The translations under genes were made by a program, and so were the position numbers. Below, one piece after another: positions 41,270 through 52,284 of a stretch of 64,000 nt of DNA. This DNA comes from Burhinus oedicnemus. Its lineage: Eukaryota; Chordata; Aves; Charadriiformes; Burhinidae. The stretch is taken from NCBI GenBank assembly GCA_008921705.1, contig VFFE01007079.1, positions 749,473 through 813,472 on the forward strand. Direction: 5' to 3'. Position 1 is the stretch's first letter; every line of letters begins with the position of its first letter. The notes beneath the pieces are model-generated. The model was not told where the DNA came from. It saw nothing but the letters and a program-made list of their open reading frames with translations, and did not search any database.

Positions 41270-42440
41270 TCAAATATCAAACTCAAAAAGGAAGCCTACA
41301 GAGGGTGAAAACAAGGACAGGTAACCTGGGAGGCATACAAAGATATTGTCCAAGCAGCCATGGATCAGGTTTGGAAATCTAAAGCCCTGACAGAATTAAA
41401 TCTGGCCAGGGACATCAAGAAAAAGCTTCTATAGGTATGTCAGTGATAAAAGGAAGACTAGGGAAAATGTGGGCCCTCTCCAGAAGGAAACGGGAGACCT
41501 GGTCACTTGGGATATGGACACGGCTGAGGTGCTCAATGACTTTTTTGCCTCGGTCTTCACCGGCAAGTGCTCTAGCCACACTGCCCAAGTCGCAGAAGGC
41601 CAAGGCAGAGACTGGGAGAATGAGGAACTGCCCACTATAGGAGAAGACCAGGTTCGAGACCAGCTGAGGAACCTGAAGGTGTACAAGTCCATGGGAGCTG
41701 GTGAGATTTATCCAAGGGTCCTGAGGGAACTGGCAGATGAAGTTGCTAAGCCATTATCCATCACATTTGGGAAGCCGTGGCAATCTGGTGAAGTTCCTGC
41801 TGACCGGAAAAGGAGAAACATAACCACCATTTTCAAAAAGGGAAAAAAGGAAGAGCTGGGGAACCACAGGCTGGTCAGTCTCACCTCTGTGCCCAGCAAG
41901 ATCATGGAACAGATCCTCCCAGAAACTATGCTAAGGCACGTGGAAAACAAGGAGGTGATTGGTGACAGCCAACATGGCTTCACTAAGGGCAAATCATGCC
42001 TCACAAATTTGGTGGCCTTTTATGATGGTGTTAACAGCGTTGGTGGATAAGGGAAGAGCAACTGACATTAGCTACCTGCACTTGTACAAAGCAGTTGACA
42101 CTGTCCCACATGACATCCTTGTCTCTAAATTGGAGAGACATGGATTTGATGGATGGACCACTCAGTGGATAAGGAATTGGCTGGATGGCCACATTCAAAG
42201 AGTTGCAGTCAACGGCTCAGTGTCCAAGTGGTGACCAGTGATGAGTGGCATTCCTCAGCGGTCAGTACTAGGACCAGCGTTGTTTAACATCTTTTTCAGC
42301 AACATGGAAAAATGGATTGAGTGCACCCTCAGCAAGTTTGTTGACGACACCAACTGTGTGGCATGGTTGACACACTGGAGGCCAAGGATGCCATCCAGAG
42401 GGACCTTGACAGGCTTGAGAGGACAAATGTTCCATGCAAA
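41270..42440 (+). pseudogene. CR1 ORF2 reverse transcriptase fragment, inactive
   Basis: This is the linker and reverse-transcriptase region of a CR1 ORF2 copy. It lacks the endonuclease domain upstream and the 3' end downstream. Blocks in order are KKEAY-like linker (about 41285), [20 protein letters not shown] (41546 on), the RT motif region VSLTSVPSK (about 41875), [13 protein letters not shown] (about 41970), the motif A region with [11 protein letters not shown] (about 42090), motif B GIPQRSVLGPALFN (42244 on) and motif C FVDD (about 42337). Frame changes occur near 42030-42060 and again near 42360-42387, and a TGA stop lies at 42233-42235. In motif A the first catalytic Asp is replaced by His (LHLYKAVD), and motif B has Arg for the usual Gly after PQ. 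It cannot encode an active enzyme. Confidence 0.92.
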
Positions 42441-42513
42441 CTCTTCCTTGTGTCATGCTTTGTAGAAATACTTAAGGAAAAGCCTCCATCCTGTTCCATC
42501 CTCCAATGAAATA

Positions 42514-42596
42514 GGTGTTAGAGCATACCATGTTTCTGGCTTAGCAATAACCTTACAGAGGGCTGCACCTGAAACATAGTGTCATGCTCTAACACC
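42514..42596 (+). ncRNA. 83-nt imperfect hairpin (pre-miRNA-like)
   Basis: The outer arms GGTGTTAGAGCAT (42514-42526) and ATGCTCTAACACC (42584-42596) are perfect reverse complements over 13 bp. After a small asymmetric internal loop (ACC opposite AGTGTC, minus shared bases), ATGTTTC (42530-42536) pairs with GAAACAT (42571-42577). This gives about 20 paired bases around a loop of 34 nt. The total length and stem size are in the range of vertebrate miRNA precursors. Equally it may be a tiny inverted-repeat transposon remnant. It starts about 75 bp after the CR1 ORF2 homology ends. Transcription is not shown. The palindromic fold could be used on either strand. Confidence 0.4.
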
Positions 42597-44885
42597 AGAT
42601 GTCAGGGTTTTTTTCCTGTAAGCTAAAGAACATTATCGGGCTGTGACAATGTGAACACTTTCATACATTGATTGAATTCCTACGTCTTGCTTGTCAGTAC
42701 CTCACTCTATAAAGCCTGATCAGAGATCTGCAAAATGGTGACATAACAATAGAGTTGAGTGTCTACCTAGTTTTGGATACCCATCCCTTTGTGTTTTACA
42801 TCAGTTGGGTTTTGAATAATTAATATCTGGAGTTCCACCATCTTGACAATTGTATGTTTCTCTGTCCTGACTTTGTCTTTTCCTTGCATCACAGAATTTC
42901 GGCACAGGATGTCCGAAACTGCACATTTCAACCTATACACAAGACAGGCCAGGGATTTAACAAGCCTTTAATTCTTCACATAGAAGGAAGTTAGACCTGA
43001 TTTTCAGGTGTGCAAATACCCAGTAGTAGTTGTAACCCAAGACTTAGCCTGGATTTCACCCTCGCAGATCTCAGTGGGGTTGCTGGTGAGCACTCTTCAT
43101 CCTGTACAGAGTTAATAGGAAAATGCAATAAAAAATAAGAACCTTCACTGCTATTTTTCACAGTATTTTTCTTTTTTATCTTGTATTCTGCTCACTGTGA
43201 GTAAAGACACTCTGTGTCGAGCTATTTGCACAAATTTATTACTAAGCAAAACAAAATCCTACCTCTGACAAAATCCATTTGTTAGACTGGAGATATGAGT
43301 GTTCATAACCATTTCTTTACATGTTTAAAGTTCAGTGTTTCCATCCAATTCATTAAACAGTAAGCCTGATTTCCTCTCATCTTTATTTGTGATTGCATTT
43401 AGAAACCATGAATAATTAGAAATAATATTTGAAACAAAGGCCTTTGGGGCTATATTAATCAAGGAGAAAAGTGTTACTCATGAAATTTTATGGGATAAGC
43501 ATAGCTATCAATAGAAGATTATTCCTGCTGCACTCTTTTTTTTTTTGTAGGACTCCTAGTCACATTAGAAATGCAATATTTTTCAGTAAAAGTACAATAT
43601 TTTCTCAATGCATGATATATTTTTTAAAATGAAAATAATACTGTGTTTAACCTCACAATGTCTTTGGGGGAAAGATTGGTTTAATTCAACCCCTTTTACA
43701 TATGAGAAAATTGCCTAAGTAATTTTCAGGGCATATGGCTTAGAAATGGAACTGCATGTCTTGAATGAGTTCCAGCAAATTTCATGTGCTCTTCTTTCAC
43801 TGCATCTTTGTTGATACAGAGGACAAATTAATTCAGTCTTCCAAGTAAGTAACCCTGAATAGATCGAAAGACTGCCTGTTTCTTCCTCTATAGTCATGAT
43901 TTTCCATGGTGTCTGTATTCCACTGGGCATTGAAATCTTAAAAAATAGCCATAAATTCATGAGCACGTGGGGGAGTTTTCCTGAGAACTGGCCAAACCTT
44001 TGGAATACTTGCTAGAGGGAGGAAAACAGGATCACGGATTTCAATATATTGAAAATTGTAACCCAATTTCTTTTTGATTACTCTTTCTATGTTACATTTT
44101 TCTCAACAAACCACTGCTGGCAATGTGTTATTTCTCCTCATTCTTTCCCTTACCTTTATAGATTAAACAAATGGAACAGAAGAAGTAAGTTGAACAGAGT
44201 AGCATACTGTAGAAAAAAAATCATAGGAATACATAGGGAAGAGAAGATTGCGGAAGAAACCTGTAGCTGAACAAGACTTTTGACCGTCTGTTTATCAATT
44301 ATCAAACTTAAGCAGAACACATAAAGTACATAACAAAGAGCAGAGTAGCCCATTGTGGGAGGTGCTACTGAATTTACTCAACATCAGCCTTTCAAATACA
44401 ATTGTCCTTTTCTTCATGAGCTTTAGAAGGTAAACGCTTGGACTTACAGGTCTACAACCAGAGTTTTGTGAGTCTATGATACTGCAGCATTTCTTTTTCT
44501 TATCAACTCAAGTAGCAGGAAGAATTGGGCTTTTAAAATGTCTGTCTACAATACATTCTGCTTCTGGACACTGATGTATTTTGCCTTTGTTTCCAAGTAC
44601 CATCCAGTCTCTTAAATGCTTTTACAAATTAAGCTTGAATGTTAGCTTTCACCGCTATCTGAAGTGCAGCCTATTATTTCTAATGATCCCTCCTCCTCTT
44701 TGAAATGCCACTCAACTGCTCTTTACTGTAACCATTAAATATAGCTAAGCAAAATAAATAAATGAGAAGACTATTTCTAGCATGCAAATCTTGACAAATT
44801 TATCAGTTATATTTCAACAATTTTTCAGTTGGTAATGAAATACTCATCTCTGTTTTCTTTATGCTACTATGCTGTATCGCATGAT

Positions 44886-44903
44886 GAAACTTCATGAAGT
44901 TTC
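44886..44903. promoter_or_regulatory. heat shock element, perfect 4-unit palindrome
   Basis: GAAACTTCATGAAGTTTC is an exact 18-bp palindrome. With its flanking bases it reads as four contiguous alternating pentamers, nGAAn-nTTCn-nGAAn-nTTCn, which is the consensus binding site for trimeric heat shock factors (HSF). Two to three such units suffice for HSF1, so four perfect ones is a strong match. No gene start is visible close by, so any target is unknown and use in vivo is inference. Confidence 0.55.
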
Positions 44904-47270
44904 TTTTAACACTGCTGATGGTGATATTGTTGGGAATCTGTGATAACTGATGAATGTTACGTTTATAATTTATTCTAAGCAATCTAAACTGTTGTTGGAA
45001 ATAGCACCTGCTGAGGCTTTATGAATATAGTTGAAGGTATATGAATAATTTTTAACTATATATTTGCTGATTAGGCAAAAGTAATGGAAGACTTGATACT
45101 AGTTCTTACTGGAGTGACAGCTGTTACAAACATCACTTTCTTTTTGAACCAGTTGTGATACAGACAGTCAGTATTTTTCCATGAGTGTTCAACAGAAATC
45201 CTGTTTCATCGTAAAGTGTCTCTCCTCCAAATCCAAAAGAAGCAAAACATAACCTTTCTTCCATTCCTTAAATAAAATTATGTTAATCATATGTTAATTA
45301 ATTGCATTAAAATTTAAGAGGAAACATGCAATTATAGTACACAGGTGCAAAATTATTAGCCACATCTTCAGTATTGTATACAACTTGAAAACTGAACCTC
45401 TCATTATTTATTATTGGCGACTGTGCAGTACTTGGATGCTTACAGTTTGCATAATGTAGTAATGAATAAGGAAAAGCTGTACATTCTCTTGCTGTTTTAA
45501 TCACTTTATTTTGATCTGTGATCTGGCTATGTCCTCTGTTTTACACAGAGGCTTTGTTCTCAGTTTTTATTCTCAAGAGTTGTGGAGCTGAGATGCATAA
45601 CTTCCAGCTATTAGTGAGAAGCACAGCTTGGAAGTGAGTTTCTCAAAGTTCAGTACGATGTTGTTATGTCAAAAGAAAGCATTTAGCACTATTTAAGTTC
45701 AGGAACCTGTTACTTGTAGAGGAGTTTACATATACAGATGTAATGGATGCTGGTCTCACTTCTACACTAAGGCCAAATGCAATAATCACAAATACAATAC
45801 TCAGATCACCAGTCTAATAGTCAGTGAGATGGCATAGAGTAGGAAAGTTTTTTATGAATGATGTAAAACTAAGAGCCACTGAAGTTTAGGTATGTATGTT
45901 GTCCTCTCTCCGTGTCTGTAGAAGATTCAAGTAGGTAAGAGGACATGAACGGCATGGAAACCTATACAGTCCCATCACTTGCTTTCAGCATTCTCTGAAA
46001 TCCACAGATAGGGTTCTTTTGCGAACAGATGAAATTAATTCAGGTATATTCATTGAAAATAATGACTGTAAAACAGGTTTGCTTCAAAAACCACATCTAC
46101 TGGGACTCAGACTAATCTCGCCAAAGCATAACTCCGAAGTGATCCTATTTATTCAGGTTCTGAGGATTTTGTACCTATGCAGCAGAGTGAAGAATTGCAG
46201 GCAGGCTTATTTTTCTTGGCTTAGCATGTCTTGTGCCTTTCTGTAAAAGAGTGAGAATCTGGAGGATCACTGGCTGTAAGTGTGGACAAGTTTGCAAATG
46301 TGCATGTTTAAACTAAAACCTGAAACTTTCATTTCTTCCAATATGACTTCTGGGAAGATGTACACGCTTCTAAGTGGAGTTTATTGTTATCTTTGTTTTG
46401 GTGCAGTCAGTAAACGTGATTGTTTTTCCCTTTGTAGGTAGCTGGAAGAGTCAGGTATTGCTGCTCGGGTGGTTCCGTTTTCCACAGGCAGCTCTCTGCA
46501 GCTTTTGTTTTCTGTGGACTCTTGCAACTTTTCCTGCCAGTCTTTGAGATTTACATGAGGGAGTACAGACCTGAGTGGTATCCAGCTCTAAACAGACTTT
46601 CAGTATGAAATACTTAATTTTCCTGAGAAGGTGAGTCATATTTTGCATGAGAAGAGTTGTTATAACATCAGCCTAAAACTGGACTTTGGCCTCTTCTCAG
46701 CAGTCCTAGAAGAAATTGTGAGAGTGTAGTTTATACTTTTGGAAATAATATTGACCAGTCTGTTTGCTGGTGTTTAACTCATTGCCTTATTCTTCCAGAA
46801 CCTGAGGTCTGCAATGTGTCTGTGCTTTCCGGTCCACCTTGTTATGTCTGTAATAAAAAATTAAGAGCTGCATTTTTGCCCCTCTCATAGTTCACTTCTT
46901 TTGTGTTTCCCCTACTATTTCTTCATCACTTCAATAGCTTAAGGTACACTTAATTGCAACCTAAGTAGCTTGCATTCCCCTTGCACACATTAAAGAGTAA
47001 ATTCTGAGTGATTGGACATAACTAGTACTTATCATAGTAAATAGCATATTCATCTCTGCCACAGTCAGACAATTTCATACTGTGCAACTTTTCTGCTTTC
47101 TGAAATGTCACCACTTAAACTGTGGCATGATTTTCCCATGAGGACACATTGAAAAGGCCTTTCCTGAAACACAGCTTGGAAATGTAACCTGCACGTTATA
47201 TTTAAACCAATTTTATAGCACTCAAAAATTGGATGAACACGTACAATACTCACACAGTAGAGACAGTGTG

Positions 47271-47303
47271 CTTTTTTTTTTTTCTTTTTTTCTTTTTTTT
47301 TTC
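47271..47303. repeat. T-rich tract
   Basis: Around 33 bases are T broken only by single C residues. It could serve as a pyrimidine tract, but no exon follows directly with an open frame I can support. Confidence 0.8.
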
Positions 47304-47919
47304 CCTAGGAACCGGTCCTGGGTTTAATGAGTTTCTTCAGTTTTGAATTTGATTTTTATTTTGAAGTCACTTGCCTGTTTTGTGAAAGCATTTCTCTATT
47401 ATGAGGCTTCACAACTGCAGAAAGAGTTACTTTCAGTTATCTCTCTGAGGTGATATACATCACAACGAAAACTCAGGTACTGCACATATCATTTCCTAAC
47501 CTTGAATTGAATGGCACCAAAGCCATCCTGAAGTTTAATAGTTTCTTGGATCATGACTTTGCAGGGGAAAGCTCTTCTTTCACTTGTGGAAGATGATGGG
47601 GTGTTCTTTTTAGAAAGAACTCTATGAATATGGAAAAAGGGGAAAATGAATAATCTTGTTTAATCTGAAATGTGTTCGATGCATTTGTTTCAGTTTTTAA
47701 ATGAACCACACATCAATGTGTCCGCAGGTAGACACGTGCACTACCATACACAGCAGAGACATCCTGAAAAGCCTCCTTTCATTTTTAGTGCAGTATTTCA
47801 TAAATCCCAGAGAAACTACCGGAAAGAGTTTTGAAAAACTCACCAGAAGGAAAAAAAAATATGAATTAATTAAAAGCCACAGATCGAGTTAAAAATACAA
47901 ATTGGTCAATTTCTGTCAG

Positions 47920-48040
47920 GTTCGAATGTGGCCATTAGAAGGATCGGCACCAGACCCCCAGCACGGCCACTGCATTCCTCAGGGACGCCTGGGGAGAAGC
48001 TGGCACAACTTGGACAAAACATGACCTCAGCCACTGCCAA
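47920..48040 (+). CDS. exon-like segment, unrecognised
   Basis: The preceding bases ATTTCTGTCAG make an acceptable splice acceptor, and GTAAGG directly after 48040 is a good donor. Between them lie 121 bases, more GC-rich than the surroundings. One frame (first full codon at 47922) is open throughout, encoding a Pro/Arg/Gly-rich stretch beginning SNVAIRRIGTRPPARPLHSS. The other two frames have stops. A segment this short and GC-rich is open in one frame by chance fairly often, so the evidence is weak. I do not recognise the peptide. It might be an internal exon of a long gene that spans this window, a non-coding RNA exon, or chance. Confidence 0.2.
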
Positions 48041-50639
48041 GTAAGGCCGGTGGGGAATTTCTCTTGAAATGCTTAGTGAATGTCAGATCAAGCCAATAAA
48101 GGATTTCAGTCCAGAACTATCCATCATATGCAGGGCTTCTTAATGCATTTGAGTATATTTCTCCTGTGTAACAAAACACAGAGAGCACACACTTTTCAAT
48201 GATTTTTGTTTGTAATTAATGGAATCAAGCCACCATGTTGTTTTTCTATAGCACTAAATAGGAAGAATGAACCTGCTTTCTCTGTGGCGTTTGTAAACTT
48301 TCAACTAGATTAATGATTAAATACCAATTGTCACACACAAAAATATGACTTAGTTTAGACTGATCTGTCAGCTTGTTGGTTTGGGTTCTGGTTTGGTTTT
48401 GAGGGCAGGTGTCAGACAAAGGAAAAATGTTATTTTGTAAAACCGTATATGAATTTGCTATTGTTCCTTATTTGAGGATGAGTATCACATCATGTTACAC
48501 ATAAGCAAAAAGGTAACAAATTGTGTGTTTTTATTATGTATAAGCTACAAAGGTATGGTTAAATAAGCGATGGTCTTTTATTAAGGCTAAATTCTACCTA
48601 ACATTTGGAGACCTACAAAGGACAAAACTGTTTGTATGTGGGCTAGATTAACAGCATTCCCAAACTGCTGCAAGTCAATATGCTGAAACGCTGCTGGCTT
48701 GTACCTCCGAACTCAGCACTGCACAGAAAAACCTACCCGGCGGCTGGGCTGCACCCGGGGGCTGCGAGCTGGGGATACCTGTGGGGCCTGACCCAAGTAG
48801 TCAACCACTGAAGGACCACTACAGTGTCACCTGGGGGTGTAGTTTGCATAACATCATGTGCTGCTGGTGCAGGGCAGGTTCGATGGAGCCCGGGGCAGTG
48901 GCTGCCTGGGAGGAACCCCAGCCTGGGGCACCCTGCGGCCTCTGGAGCCAGCTCTCGTTTTGCCTGTTTCCTTGGGTAGCTTGGAAAGCTTCATGTTTGG
49001 CCGCTGATGTTAAGTTTCTATCTCGTTGGTAAAACCCAGGGAGAAGTCAGATTAATGACTTTTGCCTGTTTGTCCATTTTTTACAGGAAGCAATTATAGC
49101 TGGCAAATAATACGTGGCGTCCTATGTGTGCTTTTACTCTGTGTTTATGGTTACTGAAGGAGATTTCCTCTCAGCACACTTCCTTTCACTAAAGGAAGAA
49201 CAGTCTGACGTGCAGTTAGTCCTTGCTGGTTTAGTCATTTAACCGCTGCAATATAGCACTTACTCATTTTATCTGGATTTATTTCTTCTCTCCTTTGTGC
49301 CGATAGCTGAATACCTCCAGTTGTGTGGTTATGTTTCATTAACTGGAGTTCAAGCCGTTACTGTTCACGGATTTAATGGAGAATCCAGTACTGAAAACAA
49401 TGGGGCCCATGATCTCTTTAGGAGCCTGGGGCTGGGAGAATTCAGAGGTAGCAAAGAGCTTCATGCAGGAATTTGTAGGAGATGTTGTCTAGCCACAGGG
49501 TTGGAAGCAGGTCTATATGCCTGTGAAGCAGAAATTAGGGCTGGGTTTCCAGAAACACTAAATCCTACTCAAGGCAAAAGGTATTTACACTTTTAAGACT
49601 CTATCTGCCATGAAAACTGCGTAGCCGTTGCCAGCACTGACGCTGAACCTGAATTCGCATGCCTTGGGCTGACACTGAACACCCACAGCTATATAGCTTC
49701 TAAGCACCCGGGAGTGGTTTGTCTGCAAGAGATCGGGATGATGCATGGTATGTTGTCTTGCACCCTTGGGAATCTTACAGTCTCTTGTAAGGTCCATGGA
49801 AGCTTTGCAAATCAAAATTTCCAAAGGTTCCTAGGACTGCCAAAGCCTCCGTATCATAGTCCCATATCAGTCCAGAAAACATGCAGTCAGATGAGAAGAG
49901 GTTTGCACTGAATTAATATTTGTTATTAACCACACCACTCACCCAATAATGTCAATCTTCTTAGAAACATGGTGCTGAATTAAATCAGACACTGCTGCTT
50001 TCTGTACCTTCTCAAGGCTTTTCAGGAACCGTGTTCTCCGCTCGTATGTGTGATACCTACTGCAACTGAACCTGGTCTGTAGAGCCCAGGACCTGCAAAC
50101 ACATATGGATGCATAAGCACATCTCTGTGCTTATGTAAATGAGTATCTATGCGTGCACCTATATGCACATATAGGAGTAAGCTGAATGTGTGGTAAATGC
50201 ATGAGCTGGTCTTGCAGTGCAGACAGCCGAGCAAGAATTTCAGCAATTGCACCAATGGCTGTAATCTAAGCAACAGGCTCCACTCCTTCAGTCTCCACTA
50301 TATTTTTGTTTCCCTGCCTATGCATAGGTCAGCTAACCTGTGATAAAAGTGGTAGTTTCTTAATTCATACACTTATTTTCCCCCTTTCCCCAACCCCCCC
50401 TTGTCTTGCCTGAACGCTATAAGCAGTGCTGAGAAAAGCATTGAGTGTTCCAGTTTACTCTGGTTGCAAATCCACCTTTGCAAATTACTGGGAGTCCTTT
50501 AAACAGAAAAAAAAATGAAATACTACTCTTAACTGCAAATCTGTACTCAGGAGACAAAAAAGAAAGAGGGTGGAAACATGTGGGCCTGATTCTGCTTCCG
50601 GTGTCACCCTTAGCAAAATTTCTGTGGCAAAATCCTAAA
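48041..50639. other. mostly non-coding, moderately GC-rich DNA
   Basis: The section at 48700-49000 is more GC-rich than most of the window. A second exon-like segment lies at 49307-49580: a pyrimidine tract ending in GATAG, an open frame of about 91 codons, and a GT right after AAAAG. It is too weak to be called a gene. No other feature is seen. Confidence 0.45.
49307..49580 (+). CDS. second exon-like segment, unrecognised
   Basis: A long pyrimidine-rich tract (about 49280-49300) ends in GCCGATAG. The following 274 bases are open in the frame reading AEYLQLCGYVSLTG, and the segment ends AAAAG followed by GTATTT, a mediocre donor. No known domain or repeat is visible in the roughly 91 residues. 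The next stop is shortly after. A chance open frame is the simpler explanation. It is listed because it is near the other exon-like segment. Confidence 0.12.
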
Positions 50640-51330
50640 GAAGCTTGATGCTGACAGCCTGCATAAAGTGCGCTGTATTTGAAGCAATTGAGTTAATGTC
50701 TGAGACTCTGACAATCGAAAAAGTAGGTTGGCATAATTATATTAAGATATCTTAGAGTGTCATGTACTTTGCAAGACTGAATTTTAAACTGTTGATTTAA
50801 ATTAATAAAGATTCAAGAGTTTATAATTTGTTTATTTATTGAAATCAAATGCAGTCCATGTTTCTAACTAATTGAAAAGTATACTTGTGATAGAGAAAGT
50901 ATTTAATTTGGGCAGGCAAGCTACCAGACTTCCAAATAAAGATGATGAATTGCAAATTCTCAATCTTAATCCCTGTAGGCTGACAGTTACCCCTTTAAAA
51001 GCAGCATTTGAGTGATATACTATAGCTGGTAATAGCACACAGCTGCAGAGTAGGAAATCCCATTGCTATTTTGCGAAGCTTTTATTTTGCCTCGTTCATT
51101 TATTTTTCAAAATGATACTTTCCTTATTTAGAATAAAGAACTTTTTGCCATTGCGAGTGGACTGGACCTTTAACAAACAATTGCCCGTTTGTTTGCCATA
51201 TGTAAAAACGCCTGGAGATCAGTTCAGAATTTACTTCACTTGCATGTAGCATTTTCATGAGCATAAATGCATTTGCGATTTTGCAACCTCTTCCCCCTCC
51301 AAGTGTAGAGAGCATATTTCTGTTATATAT
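50640..51330. promoter_or_regulatory. candidate conserved non-coding block
   Basis: About 690 bases of complex A+T-rich sequence contain no runs or repeats but many homeodomain-type cores, such as AATTAATAAAG near 50800, CTAATTGAAAAG near 50868 and TTTATTTTGCC near 51080. No exon is seen. It resembles vertebrate conserved enhancers in gene deserts. Conservation cannot be shown from one sequence, so this is an impression only. Confidence 0.3.
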
Positions 51331-52251
51331 CCTAACAGACAGCATACAAGATCAAATGCAAAGAGGTTTTTTTCTGTCTTTAATGTATAAAGCATGTGTC
51401 CAACAACAGCAACAAAATCAGTGCCAGAAGAAGCAGTCCATAGGGAAGCAGTAATTTGTGTGTCGGCACATTATTCTGTGTCTATGCACATATTAACCCT
51501 GGTATACAGTAAATTGTGTTACCATGGCAGCCCTCACATGGAAAGTTATATACTAGTAGGGTATCTCTAACAACCACCAATGGGGAATACGCATGTTCTG
51601 GCAAATGCAGAAGGGTGTAGGGTTCTTTTCTGGGAGGAAACAATGCACTATAATTAAGGATGGAAAAACCGGGTTGCAGACAGGAAGAAACAACTCAGTA
51701 TTTGCCCCAAATGTAAGAGGTGAGAAAAAGCCCTCAGAGGAACTCCCTCTCTCCCCTTTCCCATGCATCAGCACCACCATAACTCCTAAGGGCTGGAATG
51801 CTGTAGCCTTTATTCAGACAAAGCTGCCATTAAAATCCTGTCTTATGGTTTTCACTCTGTATACTTTTCATTGAGGCTTTTACAGGGCACTTTGCTTACT
51901 TTAGCTTTTGTGTCCAATTTTGAGATCGAACTTTCTTATGATGATGCTAGTTTGTCAAGGGTGAGCTGTTATCGGTGATGCTCACAGTTCCTCAACACCG
52001 CATGTCATCATATGCCGTGTTATATTTATAGCGGTATATACAACTTTGCCAAACTTCAGCTTTACCGCTGACATTTTGAAACAGATGCTATTTGCCTGAG
52101 TTGGGTTTTTTTTTTTTATTATGTTTAAACAAAAAAGGTTCAACCATTTAGAGGAGTCAGATTAGAGGAAAAATATTTTTTAACCCCAGTAGAAAATTTT
52201 TTGACAGTTGTTCTGAAATGTTTAGCACCTGCTGGTTTGAATTGGAGTCTT

Positions 52252-52284
52252 AACATTAGTGATACATAAACATTAGTGATACAT
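52252..52284. repeat. 16-bp direct duplication, period 17
   Basis: AACATTAGTGATACAT occurs at 52252-52267 and again, identical, at 52269-52284, with one A between. It is a local duplication without mismatch and therefore probably recent. Confidence 0.85.

Larger units (their letters stand above)
42601..47919. other. non-coding unique DNA
   Basis: No exon is supported. The stretch is A+T-rich with T runs near 43538-43547 and 47271-47303. It carries the 18-bp heat shock element palindrome at 44886-44903. An exact octamer ATGCAAAT is present near 44783. Open frames are short and without domains. Confidence 0.6.

Noticed and set aside
47919..47929. GGTTCGAATGT resembles a tRNA B box
   Set aside because: There is no A box at the right distance upstream and no cloverleaf. 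Similar GGTTCGA strings occur elsewhere in the window (near 1900, 41652, 48877 and 62950) without tRNA context.
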